64,000 nt of DNA from Roseiarcus sp963833955 (GTDB taxonomy: Bacteria; Pseudomonadota; Alphaproteobacteria; Rhizobiales; Beijerinckiaceae): assembly GCA_963833955.1 (NCBI GenBank), contig CAWHZY010000002.1, positions 87,800 to 151,799 of the forward strand. The letters are read 5' to 3'. The first letter of the stretch is position 1. Each line of letters opens with the position of its first letter. A program made the position numbers and the translations under genes. The notes under the pieces were generated by a model. The model saw nothing but the letters and a program-made list of their open reading frames with translations. It was not told the DNA's origin and made no database searches. Below are positions 1 to 7,370 of this stretch, piece by piece.

Positions 1-1
1 C

Positions 2-109
2 GTCATCCAGCTCAACGGCCGCATGGTGGAGCTGTTGCACGCCGACATGGCGCGTCGGACGCTGGCGATCGTCGACGCGATCGCCGAGCGAAGCAAGGCG
101 GCTGCTTAG
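2..109 (+). CDS. CoA-ester lyase (HpcH/HpaI, citrate-lyase-beta-like), C-terminal end only
   Basis: The window opens inside a plus-strand frame that reads 35 residues to a TAG stop. The tail contains NGRMVELLHADMARRTLAI followed by an Ala/Lys-rich end. That matches the usual C-terminus of malyl-CoA/citramalyl-CoA lyase-type proteins, where a GKMVE...H...A.R.L helix closes the TIM barrel. The catalytic barrel lies upstream of the window, so substrate cannot be judged. The stop overlaps by three bases the stop of the convergent flavin-dependent oxidoreductase gene, so the two genes end back to back. Confidence 0.6.
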   Translation, partial: VIQLNGRMVELLHADMARRTLAIVDAIAERSKAAA

Positions 110-1119
110 CCAGCACGGCGCCTGGAGCCCTCTGCAGAGAGGCCGCCAGCCTCGGCGATCAGCTGGATCGAGCGCAGTCGTTCCGAATGCTCGTAGACGT
201 CGGAGACGACGATGAGTTCATCGGCTCCGGTTTCCTTAACCAGCGCGCCCATGCCTTTGCGGACGGTGTCAGCAGAGCCGATGATGGAGCGCGCCAGCAT
301 CCGCATCGCTTGCGCCTTCTCCATCGGCGACCAATAGCTTTCGATGTCGTCGATCGGAGGCTGACTCAAACCGCGCGCGCCACGGAAGATGTTGGTGAAC
401 GACATCTGCTGAGTCGTGGCGAGCCGCCGCGCCTTGTCGTCGCTTTCGGCGGCGACAATGTTGACGCCGACGATCGCATAGGGCCGGTCGAGTTGCTCGG
501 ACCGCTTGAACCGGCTGCGGTAAATCTCAAGCGCCGTGATCAGATGATCGGGCGCGAAATGCGACGCGAAAGCATAAGGGAGCCCCAGTTCGGCAGCCAG
601 CATCGCCCCGAAATGGCTCGATCCGAGGATATAGAGCGGCACTTCGGTTCCCGCCGCCGGCACCGCCTGGATGCGCTGATTCGGAACGGCCGGCGCCAGG
701 AACGCCTGGAGCTCCATCACGTCTTGCGGAAAGGTCTCTGCGGCCTCCGGCGATCGACGCAAGGCATGCAGCGTGAGCTGATCGGTGCCTGGCGCACGGC
801 CGAGGCCGAGATCGATGCGGCCGGGAAAGAGCCGCGCCAGCGTTCCGAACTGCTCGGCGATGACGTAGGGCGCATGGTTCGGAAGCATGATGCCTCCTGC
901 CCCGACCCGAATGGTCGTCGTCCCCTCGGCGATGTGAGCAAGCACCACCGATGTCGCGGCGCTGGCAATGCCGGCCATGTTGTGATGCTCGGCCACCCAG
1001 ACACGCTCATAGCCCAATGTCTCGGCGTGAGCGGCGAGGTCGCGAGCGTTGTTGAGCGCGCCGCGCGCATCGGTCTCCTGCGTGACGCGAACAAGCTCGA
1101 GAATGGACAGGGGGGTCAT
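106..1119 (-). CDS. LLM-class flavin-dependent oxidoreductase (luciferase-like monooxygenase)
   Basis: The 337-residue protein is a full-length bacterial luciferase-like TIM-barrel oxidoreductase that would use FMNH2 supplied by a separate reductase. Family marks include an N-terminal ILELV segment, YERVWVAEHHN near residues 37-47, the IRVGAGGIMLPNHAPY strand-loop near 70-85, and FPGRIDLGLGRAPGTD near 98-113, all typical of the MsnO8/YhbW-type subgroup. The start ATG at 1119 gives the usual length. The true substrate cannot be read from sequence. It is convergent with the CoA-ester lyase, and the next minus-strand gene (Irr) lies about 180 bases upstream, so it is probably transcribed alone. 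Confidence 0.88.
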   Translation of the reverse strand: MTPLSILELVRVTQETDARGALNNARDLAAHAETLGYERVWVAEHHNMAGIASAATSVVLAHIAEGTTTIRVGAGGIMLPNHAPYVIAEQFGTLARLFPGRIDLGLGRAPGTDQLTLHALRRSPEAAETFPQDVMELQAFLAPAVPNQRIQAVPAAGTEVPLYILGSSHFGAMLAAELGLPYAFASHFAPDHLITALEIYRSRFKRSEQLDRPYAIVGVNIVAAESDDKARRLATTQQMSFTNIFRGARGLSQPPIDDIESYWSPMEKAQAMRMLARSIIGSADTVRKGMGALVKETGADELIVVSDVYEHSERLRSIQLIAEAGGLSAEGSRRRAG

Positions 1120-1298
1120 GAGATGCTCGGATGGAGGGCGCGCACGCTCGACGGCCCCAACCCTTCATCTGGGCATCGCCCCATCGAGTTGGAAGGCCTT
1201 GAATTGAGCCATCGGAGCAAATCGCTCGACCGGCCCTTAATGGAAGAAAGATCGGAGGCGTTCGGCAAAGCGAGTAGCCGCGGCTGCGATTCGCTCTG

Positions 1299-1736
1299 TC
1301 AGTCTTTCTTCAGTCGCACAATCACGTCGATCGCCGCGACCCGCATGCCGTCAGGGGCGGGAATGTCGAATTTCGGCAGAAATTCCTCCGGAATGTCGGA
1401 CAGCTCTTCGGTGTCCTCGCGGTAGAAATGGTAGTGCGGCCCGGTCTTGGTGTCATACCAGAGCTTGGCGTCGTAGATCGCGATCTCCCTGAGCAGACCC
1501 GAGCGCGAAAATTCGTTGAGCGTATTGTATATGGTGCCCAGCGTCGGGGCGAACTGAATCGAGCGCGTCTCGTGATAGATCATTTCGGCGGTGAAGTGTC
1601 GGTTCCCGGCGCCGAAGATCGCGCGCGCAAGATCCAGCCTTTGCCGAGTCGGCCTCACGCCCGCGGCAGCGAGCCTTCGGAGCAGCACGCCGTAGCAGAC
1701 ATCGGGGTTCGGTGCGCTCTTCGTTTCCATTGACAT
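1299..1736 (-). CDS. irr: Fur-family iron response regulator Irr
   Basis: A Fur-fold regulator of about 145 residues. The winged-helix N-terminal half carries the signature VRPTRQRLDLARAIF, then HFTAEMIYHE and APTLGTIYNTLNEFSRSGLLREI. The dimerisation half has a histidine cluster (GPHYHFYRED) in the position of the metal/haem-interacting HxH of rhizobial Irr, and it lacks the CxxC zinc pairs of classical Fur. Irr represses or activates iron and haem genes under iron limitation in Hyphomicrobiales. I prefer the ATG at 1736, giving MSMETKSAPN; an in-frame ATG at 1766 would add ten residues. The N-terminal haem regulatory motif (GCPWH) seen in Bradyrhizobium Irr is absent here, so haem-triggered decay may not apply. 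Confidence 0.85.
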   Translation of the reverse strand: MSMETKSAPNPDVCYGVLLRRLAAAGVRPTRQRLDLARAIFGAGNRHFTAEMIYHETRSIQFAPTLGTIYNTLNEFSRSGLLREIAIYDAKLWYDTKTGPHYHFYREDTEELSDIPEEFLPKFDIPAPDGMRVAAIDVIVRLKKD

Positions 1737-1884
1737 CGCATGCCCCTGCCTGACGGCCAGGACCATCTTCGCTGGCGAGTTGTAAACCTGAGTGAACTCT
1801 CTTTGTAGTCCGGCTTGGCGGCGTCCGCAACCTTAACCTGGGCGGGCGTCGCCCCAGGGCTCCGAAGTGGGGTTAACGGGATTT

Positions 1885-1999
1885 ATACCAAGACTTGATG
1901 ATCGGAGCCGATCATCGCCTTATGGTCGAAGCGCGAATGCGCGCCCGCGCCGTTGCGCGGGTTTGAGCGCGATGAGTCGCGCTCAAATAGAATGGGTAT
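1885..1999. repeat. MITE-like interspersed repeat, copy 1
   Basis: A 115-bp unit bounded by ATACC and GGTAT, nearly identical to 28742-28857. It contains the inner hairpin GAGCGCGA-TGAG-TCGCGCTC and ends in GCTCAAATAGAATGGGTAT. The 3' arm is the same arm that forms the perfect palindrome at 30871-30920. It carries no coding capacity and looks like a non-autonomous element. Confidence 0.8.
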
Positions 2000-2109
2000 T
2001 ACGTATTGCGGAAAGGCTGAATCCACGGCGGCTCCGGATTCGGAGCCCCTGATGGAGGCCTCGCGGTGCGAACCTGCGCAACCTTCGCGGTCGCGGCTTC
2101 TGCTGGACC

Positions 2110-2374
2110 CCTTTTCCCGGATCGCGGACAAACGGAGTCCGGAAGGCGTGGCTCACAAAGCTGAGCGAGATTCGGCTGCTGTGCATTTGCGCCACGGTCG
2201 CCGAGTGCGACAGCTTCGAGGCCATATCGGGTTGGGGAAGCGCCGCTCTCAAGTTCTTGCGGCGGTTCGCGGTGGTTCCTGGCTTTCGACTGGGGAGTTC
2301 CCTCGGGACGCTGGCTCAATATCGTGATCAACCGGATCGATCCGAACCTGTTCGCCGCCTTCGCCGCAACCTGA
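2110..2374 (+). pseudogene. ISAs1-family transposase, N-terminal remnant
   Basis: Three reading frames must be joined to recover a recognisable ISAs1 transposase start: DPFSRIADKRSPEGVAHK in one frame, then LSEIRLLCICATVAECDSF and EAISGWGSAALKFLRR in a second, then GVPSGRWLNIVINRIDPNLF ending at TGA 2372-2374. The family proceeds for about 300 more residues that are missing here. At least two frameshifts and the truncation make it non-functional. It abuts the MITE-like repeat at 1885-1999. Together they fill most of the otherwise gene-free stretch 1831-2499, in whose remainder I see nothing. Confidence 0.7.
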
Positions 2375-2498
2375 GACGCGAGCGGTGAAGGGGGAGGGTT
2401 TTTTAGCCGTGATAGAAGAAGGCGCCTGAAAAGATTGAGTTGCGTGCAGAAGTGCGTAACCCCGGCCCGGGTGGCGCTCGGACGCCCTTAGGCGAGCG

Positions 2499-3164
2499 CT
2501 AAAGCTCCCTGCCGGCGAGCGCCGCCTTGAGCTTGTCGGCCGCCTCCTCGGCGTTGCGCCAGTGCGGCGCGATCTCCAGGACGCGCTCATAGATCTTGAG
2601 CGCGTCTTCGCGTTTCTCGCGCGCTTCGAGGATCATCCCCATGCCCATGAGCGCCCCGAGGTGCTTGGGCTCGCGCTTGAGCGTCTGCGCGATGTCGGCC
2701 ATCGAGCCCTTGTAGTCGTCGTCAAGGTAACGCGCGGTCGCGCGGGCGTTCCAGCCTTCCGCCCAGTCGGGATCAAGCGCGACCGTCGCGTCGAGGATTT
2801 TGAGCGCGTCGGAATAGTTCTCGACGCCGATCGCCTGGCGCGCCCGCCGAAGCAGAAGATCGGCGGTGTCCGAGCCGGATTCGGAATAGGCGAGCAGAAG
2901 CCGCGGGATGATCCCCGCCGTCTCGTCCGCGTCCTTGGAGGCGGCCAGCCGCGCGTAGAGATCGGCGCGCTCTTCGGCGGGGGTTTTCTCCGGCGGCTGG
3001 TCCTTCTTCGCCTGTGGCGCCTGCCCGTCCGGCTTGGCCTCAGGCGCCTGCGCATCCGGGGTGGCTTCGGGGGCGGTCGGCGCGTCATCGGCCCACGCTG
3101 AAGCGCCGGCCAGAAGGACCGCGATCGCTAGGCTGGCGAAGAGAGGGCGCGCGGGATACCGCAT
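2499..3164 (-). CDS. Secreted tetratricopeptide-repeat protein
   Basis: A 221-residue protein with a clear Sec signal (MRYPARPLFASLAIAVLLAGASAWA), then an Ala/Pro/Lys-rich low-complexity linker of about 45 residues, then TPR units. Repeats are visible as NYSDALKILDATVALDPDWAE, ARATARYLDDDYKGSMADIAQ-type and EDALKIYERVLEIAPHWRN, covering residues of about 95-210. TPRs mediate protein-protein contacts, here in the periplasm. Similar small TPR lipoprotein-like proteins are common in alphaproteobacteria, but no partner can be named. The neighbouring L36 gene is on the same strand about 55 bases downstream and could be co-transcribed. Confidence 0.8.
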   Translation of the reverse strand: MRYPARPLFASLAIAVLLAGASAWADDAPTAPEATPDAQAPEAKPDGQAPQAKKDQPPEKTPAEERADLYARLAASKDADETAGIIPRLLLAYSESGSDTADLLLRRARQAIGVENYSDALKILDATVALDPDWAEGWNARATARYLDDDYKGSMADIAQTLKREPKHLGALMGMGMILEAREKREDALKIYERVLEIAPHWRNAEEAADKLKAALAGREL

Positions 3165-3219
3165 CGCACAATTCTAGCGCGCGAGGCGGCCCTCGTCAAA
3201 AAATCGGCGTGAGAGGCGG

Positions 3220-3345
3220 CTATCCCTGCCGGGCCTTGTAGCGCTTCTGCGTCTTGTTGATGATGTAGACGCGGCCCTTGCGACGCACGAGGCGGTTGTC
3301 GCGATGGCGGTTACGCAAGGATTTCAGAGAATTACGGACTTTCAC
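3220..3345 (-). CDS. rpmJ: 50S ribosomal protein L36 (41-residue form)
   Basis: A short minus-strand frame starting at GTG 3343-3345 and ending TAG 3220-3222 translates to 41 residues beginning VKVRNSLKSLRNRHRDN and ending KTQKRYKARQG. This is the zinc-free, YkgO-type L36 of alphaproteobacteria: the Cys/His zinc ligands of classical L36 are absent. It is a structural component of the large subunit near the peptidyl-transferase/factor-binding region. An ATG just upstream is out of frame, so GTG is the start that gives the conserved N-terminus. It is easily missed because it is so short. Confidence 0.93.
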   Translation of the reverse strand: MKVRNSLKSLRNRHRDNRLVRRKGRVYIINKTQKRYKARQG

Positions 3346-3540
3346 GGCATCACCAGGAGGGCTTCCCGCGAGGGACGAACCCAACGGCGGATAATGAGGA
3401 GGCGCTCGTATGCCTTAAACCAGGCCCATGATCAAGGGCGCGTAAGCCGTACACGCCGGCCTTGTTTCAGACCAACTCCGGCAGCACAGTCTTGACGGGC
3501 GTACGGGCGAACAATTCGAACCTTCGAGTGGAGGCTCTTC

Positions 3541-3981
3541 ATGAGGGTCGCAGACGTCCTGAAATCCAATCGTCAGTCCCTGGCGACGTGCATTCCCGAA
3601 GAATCGATCACGTCCATCTGCACGCGGCTCAGCGCGCTCAACATCGGCGCCTTCCCGGTCTGCGACGCCCACGGGGCGCTGGTCGGAATCATCTCCGAGC
3701 GCGATGTGGTGCGCGCTTTCGCGAAGGACGGAGCCAGGCTCGCGGATATGCACGTTCGCGACCTGATGACGCGCGAGGTCACAACTTGCACGGAGGAAAC
3801 GTCCATGGTCGAGGCGGAGAAGATCATGAACAAACACCGCGTTCGCCATCTGCCGGTCATGGACGGCGGAAAGCTCGCCGGCATGCTGTCGATCCGGGAC
3901 GTCATGGTGTGGCGGCAGCGGGAAGCGCGTGACGAGGTCAACGTTCTGCGCGACGCCATGATCGCCGTCCGGAACCGGTAA
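3541..3981 (+). CDS. CBS-pair domain protein
   Basis: The 146-residue protein is almost entirely a Bateman module: CBS1 at about residues 5-65 (NIGAFPVCDAHGALVGIISERDVVRAF) and CBS2 at about 75-135 (VRDLMTREVTTC...RHLPVMDGGKLAGMLSIRDVM). Such stand-alone pairs bind adenosine nucleotides (AMP/ATP/SAM) and modulate partner proteins. The ATG has a good ribosome site, GGAGG six bases upstream. It is flanked by a convergent thioesterase gene and has no obvious operon partner, so its target is unknown. Confidence 0.85.
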   Translation: MRVADVLKSNRQSLATCIPEESITSICTRLSALNIGAFPVCDAHGALVGIISERDVVRAFAKDGARLADMHVRDLMTREVTTCTEETSMVEAEKIMNKHRVRHLPVMDGGKLAGMLSIRDVMVWRQREARDEVNVLRDAMIAVRNR

Positions 3982-3999
3982 CGCGGGAGCGCCGGCGCC

Positions 4000-4449
4000 T
4001 CAGGGCGGCTTGAGCCCCTCCATCAACCGCCGATGCCCCTCGGGGATCGGAACCGGGCGGTTCGTCGCCCGCTCGACATAGACGTGGGTATAGCGGCCAG
4101 CCGCGGCGGCCTCTTTGGCCCCGGCTTTGAACACCGCGAGGTGGTAGCGCACCGAGGAGCGGCCGAGATGTTCGACCGCGACGCCGACTTCGGCCGGCTC
4201 GGGATAGGTGAGGCTGGCATAGAAGCGGCAATTGCTTTCGACGACAAGACCGATGATGAGGCTCGAGGCCGGATCGAGCAGCCCCGCCTCGATGAGGATC
4301 GCATTCACCGCCGAATCGAACAGCGCGTAATAGACGACGTTGTTGAGATGGCCGTAGGCGTCGTTGTCGCTCCAGCGTGTCGCCAAAGTCACGAATTGGG
4401 CGAAGGCCGCGCGGGAAGGCGGCCCTTGGCGATCCGGGTCGGCGGCCAT
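4000..4449 (-). CDS. Acyl-CoA thioesterase, 4HBT hot-dog family
   Basis: A 149-residue single hot-dog domain protein. The 4-hydroxybenzoyl-CoA-thioesterase signature is clear: VTLATRWSDNDAYGHLNN, where the Asp near residue 31 is the catalytic acid, followed by VYYALFDSAVNAIL and the LVVESNCRFYASLTYPEPAEV strands. It should hydrolyse a cytosolic acyl-CoA thioester. The start ATG at 4449 gives MAADPDRQGP; a long open frame continues upstream but does not resemble a protein. It lies 17 bases downstream of bioY on the same strand, so the two are probably co-transcribed, although no functional link is evident. Confidence 0.85.
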   Translation of the reverse strand: MAADPDRQGPPSRAAFAQFVTLATRWSDNDAYGHLNNVVYYALFDSAVNAILIEAGLLDPASSLIIGLVVESNCRFYASLTYPEPAEVGVAVEHLGRSSVRYHLAVFKAGAKEAAAAGRYTHVYVERATNRPVPIPEGHRRLMEGLKPP

Positions 4450-4466
4450 AGCGACTAGCGCGAGTC

Positions 4467-5039
4467 CTAGGCGCGGCCTCTTCGCTCGAGCGCACTCCTG
4501 CCCGCGCCAACCAGCGCGACGGCGAGCAGGGTCTTGACGACCGTCGCAAGCGCGAAAGGCGCGACGCCCGCGGCGAACGCCTTCTCCGCGCCGACAAGCT
4601 GCGCGAGCCAGAGAAAGCCAAAGGTGAACACGACGGCGTGGCCGAGACTGAGCGACGCGAGGAGCCTGATCCAGGAGCGGTCCCAAAGCCGGTCGGCGGC
4701 AAAGCCGATCAGCGCCGCCGCAGCCAGGAATCCGACGAGAAATCCTGCCGTGGGCCCCGCCATGTAGACAGGTCCGGCGACCGCGCCGGCGAAGACCGGC
4801 AGGCCCGCCAGACCCTCGATCAGATAAAGCGCGACCGAGGCGGCTGCGAGCCTCGCGCCAAGCGTCGCGCCGAGGAGGAGCACGACGAGCGTCTGCAACG
4901 TCAGCGGCACCGGATAGAAGGGAACCTGAACCTTGGCCGAAATGGCGAGCAGGAGCGATCCGCCGAGCGCGAGCGCGAAGCCCTGCCCAATCCGTTCCGC
5001 CGACGACGGGATGGCGGCTCGCGCCGTGTGAAGAGTCAT
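4467..5039 (-). CDS. bioY: Biotin transporter BioY (ECF S-component)
   Basis: A 190-residue membrane protein with six predicted hydrophobic helices. BioY hallmarks are present: AKVQVPFYPVPLTLQTLVVLLLG near residues 33-55, LYLIEGLAGLPVFAG, and GPTAGFLVGFLAAA, which carries the biotin-binding glycines. BioY captures biotin with or without the energising EcfAT module. No ecfA/ecfT genes are adjacent, so it may act alone or with a module elsewhere. The start ATG at 5039 (MTLHTARAAIP) is chosen because upstream in-frame sequence is not family-like. Confidence 0.92.
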   Translation of the reverse strand: MTLHTARAAIPSSAERIGQGFALALGGSLLLAISAKVQVPFYPVPLTLQTLVVLLLGATLGARLAAASVALYLIEGLAGLPVFAGAVAGPVYMAGPTAGFLVGFLAAAALIGFAADRLWDRSWIRLLASLSLGHAVVFTFGFLWLAQLVGAEKAFAAGVAPFALATVVKTLLAVALVGAGRSALERRGRA

Positions 5040-5161
5040 GGGAATGTCCTGTAAGAGTTGGCGCGAAGCGGCGCTTCGCCACATTGCCCGAGGCCGGCTA
5101 TCATGACAAGACGGGGAGGCGCTGCCCGCGGACGGGACAGCAAAAGAGCGCGCGATGGCCG

Positions 5162-6067
5162 ATGACGAGAACGAGTCCGAGCTTTTCGCCGCCGCCGCGA
5201 GAGCCGCCGCCGCGCGCTCTGACCAGGGTTTCGCCAATGGTGCGCCGCTCGGTCGCGCCGAACCCCTCGCCCTTCACGTTCAATGGCACCTGCACCTATA
5301 TCGTGGGCCAAGGGCGGGTCGCGATCATCGATCCGGGCCCCGGCGACGACTGGCATCTCGCCGCGTTGCTCGCCGCGGTTGAGGGCGAGCGGGTCGAGAC
5401 CATCGTCATCACCCACACCCATCGCGATCATAGCGTCGGCGCGAAGAAGCTTCGCGCGGCGACAGGCGCGCGGGTGGTCGGCGCCGCGCCGTTCACGCCC
5501 CGCGGCGACGGCTCGACCGGACTCGATTCCGCACATGACCGCGACTATTCGCCCGACGCGATCCTCGCCGACGGCGAGCGTTGGCAGGGCGCCGGCTACA
5601 CGATCGAGGCCGTCGCCACGCCTGGACATTGCTCCAATCATCTGTGCTTTGCGCTTCTCGAGGAAAACGCGCTCTTTTCCGGCGATCACGTCATGGGCTG
5701 GTCGACGTCAATCGTCGCGCCGCCCGACGGCTCGATGCGCGCCTATATGGACTCGCTCGACAAGCTACGCGGGCGCCCCGAGACGATCTATTGGCCCGGT
5801 CACGGCGGCCCCGTCGTCGAGCCGCAACGGTACGTGCGCGCGCTGATCCATCACCGGCGCCAGCGCGAAGCCTCGATCCTCAATGCGCTGGCGAACGGCC
5901 CGCAGACGATCCCGGCCCTCGTCGCCCGGATCTATGTCGGTCTCAACCCAGCCTTGACGCGCGCCGCCGGGCTGTCGACGCTGGCGCATCTCGAGGACTT
6001 GAGCGCGCGAGGGATGGTGGTTGGCCAAGCCCCTGCCGGCGGCGAGCAGCGCTTCCGTCTCGCCTGA
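5162..6067 (+). CDS. MBL-fold metallo-hydrolase (beta-lactamase-like)
   Basis: A metallo-beta-lactamase fold protein of about 300 residues. The conserved N-terminal strand reads RVSPMVRRSVAPNPSPFTF, followed by GTCTYIVGQGRVAIIDPGPG and the zinc motif THTHRDHS. Downstream ligands are GHCSNHLCF, FSGDHVMGW and PGHGGPVV, followed by a C-terminal winged-helix segment (HHRRQREASILNAL). The substrate is unknown; relatives are annotated as glyoxalase II- or RNase Z-like hydrolases. The start is uncertain. The ATG at 5162 gives a Pro-rich N-terminus, ATG 5237 is in frame further in, and a different frame from 5155 also looks coding, so a small indel near 5180-5215 is possible. Confidence 0.82.
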   Translation: MTRTSPSFSPPPREPPPRALTRVSPMVRRSVAPNPSPFTFNGTCTYIVGQGRVAIIDPGPGDDWHLAALLAAVEGERVETIVITHTHRDHSVGAKKLRAATGARVVGAAPFTPRGDGSTGLDSAHDRDYSPDAILADGERWQGAGYTIEAVATPGHCSNHLCFALLEENALFSGDHVMGWSTSIVAPPDGSMRAYMDSLDKLRGRPETIYWPGHGGPVVEPQRYVRALIHHRRQREASILNALANGPQTIPALVARIYVGLNPALTRAAGLSTLAHLEDLSARGMVVGQAPAGGEQRFRLA

Positions 6068-6390
6068 AGATATTTACATACTAGTACAGTTATTTAGCCG
6101 GAAGGGTGGGTGGCGAAGCCGATTTGGTTTTTCTTGGCGACTGGCCTTTTCCTTTGAGAAAGCGCCGTTTATCGGGATTGGATTGTCTTGGATTTCCTTG
6201 GATTCTCTCGTCCGAGACTAGACTTATCAATGGGTTACGCGGGTTTTTTCCGCAAAAAATTTTCTTGGCCCTTCCTCCCTGACGGGTGACTGCCAAAGAG
6301 CGAGACATCGCAGCCTGCAATGTGGAATTGCGCAAATCATCCGCATTCAGCTTAACTGAGTTTCTGACTTTCTGCAATTGTTAGTCGGAG
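6068..6390. other. Gene-free, lower-GC stretch
   Basis: No frame here resembles a protein. The segment is AT-richer than its surroundings and contains a T-rich run after a GC hairpin (CGCGGG-TTTTTT-CCGC, near 6239-6252). At its right end the word TGTTAGTCGGA occurs three times within about 45 bases. It probably marks a recombination scar upstream of a truncated AHSA1 gene. Confidence 0.5.
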
Positions 6391-6714
6391 ATGTTGTTAG
6401 TCGGACAGATGTTAGTCGGAGATGGCGCTTTGCTGTCAGGGAATGCCCTCCCGGAAAAGCTGGGATGCATTCTCGTGGTCGAGCCGGCGCGCCGCCTCGT
6501 CTGGACAGACGGCCTCGGCCTGCTGTATCGGCCGAACGCGGAAGCCTTCATGACGGCGGAAATCACCATGGAAGCGGTCGAAAGTGGGACTCGCTACCGG
6601 GCGCTTGTCCGCCACAAGAATCCCGAGGATCGGAAGAAGCACGAGGAAATGGGCTTCTTCCAAGGGTGGGACACATGCCTCACGCAACTGGACGAGCTTG
6701 CCTCGACGCTCTGA
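6391..6714 (+). pseudogene. AHSA1/SRPBCC-domain protein, 3' half
   Basis: The frame encodes the second half of an Activator-of-Hsp90-ATPase-homologue-like START-fold protein: GCILVVEPARRLVWTDGLG, YRPNAEAFMTAEITME, GTRYRALVRHKNPEDRKKHEE and MGFFQGWDTCLTQLDELA. Intact members are about 150-160 residues and start with a KAP.R.ev..AwtdPE segment of about 70 residues that is missing here. The first 25 residues of this frame derive from the upstream repeat region. It is therefore most likely a 5'-truncated remnant; without its first strands the helix-grip fold could not close. Confidence 0.7.
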
Positions 6715-6824
6715 ACGCAGACACAGGCGCGGCCTTTTGGCGGTCCCTCAACTGGCGTTGTGTTGCGGGAGCCGTCATTGCACGCTCCAAACGCAACGGG
6801 CGCCGGTGCGGCCCGCGCTCCGTC

Positions 6825-7283
6825 TTACTTCGCGGCTGATCCGCCGGCGGCGTAGCCGTTGCGGGTCGACATCTGTTCGCCGACGTCCTTGAAGGCCTTG
6901 TCGTCGTCGCCGAGCTGGACCGTCGGCATGCAGGTGGGATCGCAGGCGTAGGAGATCCTGGAAGGTCCGTTTTGCAAGACCAGCACCGTTCTCGACGGCA
7001 GGACCTGGATCTGCTCCTCCTCGATGAGCGATCCGGTCGCGTCGATCGCGATCAGGTTCGTCTGGCCAAAGCCTTTGCCGGTGATGACCATCGTATTGTT
7101 GTTCTTGAGCATGGTCACGTCCGCGATCATCGGGTTGCCGACAATGAGCGTCGCCGTGGCCTCAGGCAATCGCGCGATCTTGGCCTGGTCGAGGATGACC
7201 GCAATCATGCTCGTCTCGGCGCGCGCCGGCGACGCGCCGGAGGCGAGAACGAATGCGACGGCAAGCCAAAGGCGCGACGACAT
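6825..7283 (-). CDS. Secreted CpaC/PilN-like secretin N-domain protein
   Basis: A 152-residue protein with a signal peptide (MSSRLWLAVAFVLASGASPARA) followed by the pilus-assembly/secretin N-terminal domain: MIAVILDQAKIARLPE, ATLIVGNPMIADVTML, MVITGKGFGQTNLIAID and EEEQIQVLPSRTVLVLQNG. In CpaC this domain precedes the secretin pore; here it stands alone and ends with CDPTCMPTVQLGDDD, a short two-cysteine motif. Stand-alone versions are common in Hyphomicrobiales and may assist Flp/Tad pilus or other outer-membrane complexes. No pilus genes are adjacent. I choose ATG 7283 because it begins the signal peptide. Confidence 0.8.
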   Translation of the reverse strand: MSSRLWLAVAFVLASGASPARAETSMIAVILDQAKIARLPEATATLIVGNPMIADVTMLKNNNTMVITGKGFGQTNLIAIDATGSLIEEEQIQVLPSRTVLVLQNGPSRISYACDPTCMPTVQLGDDDKAFKDVGEQMSTRNGYAAGGSAAK

Positions 7284-7370
7284 CGGAGCCCTCCTTGGGT
7301 CGGGAGACCGAGGGCCTATTTCGCTCGCCAATAATGAAGAAAGCCTCAACATCCCGGACGCTTCCGTGCG

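Noticed and set aside
187..1425. 412-residue plus-strand open frame opposite the LLM oxidoreductase
   Set aside because: It is a complementary-strand shadow in high-GC DNA; the minus-strand protein matches a known family over its full length and this frame matches nothing.
5155..5382. Short frame starting MADDENESELF that could be the true N-terminus of the MBL protein
   Set aside because: It looks coding, but ATG 5162 in the correct frame also gives a workable N-terminus, so I only note a possible indel and do not call a frameshift.
6090..6377. 95-residue minus-strand frame in the gene-free stretch
   Set aside because: Lys/Arg-rich composition, no start signal and no family resemblance.
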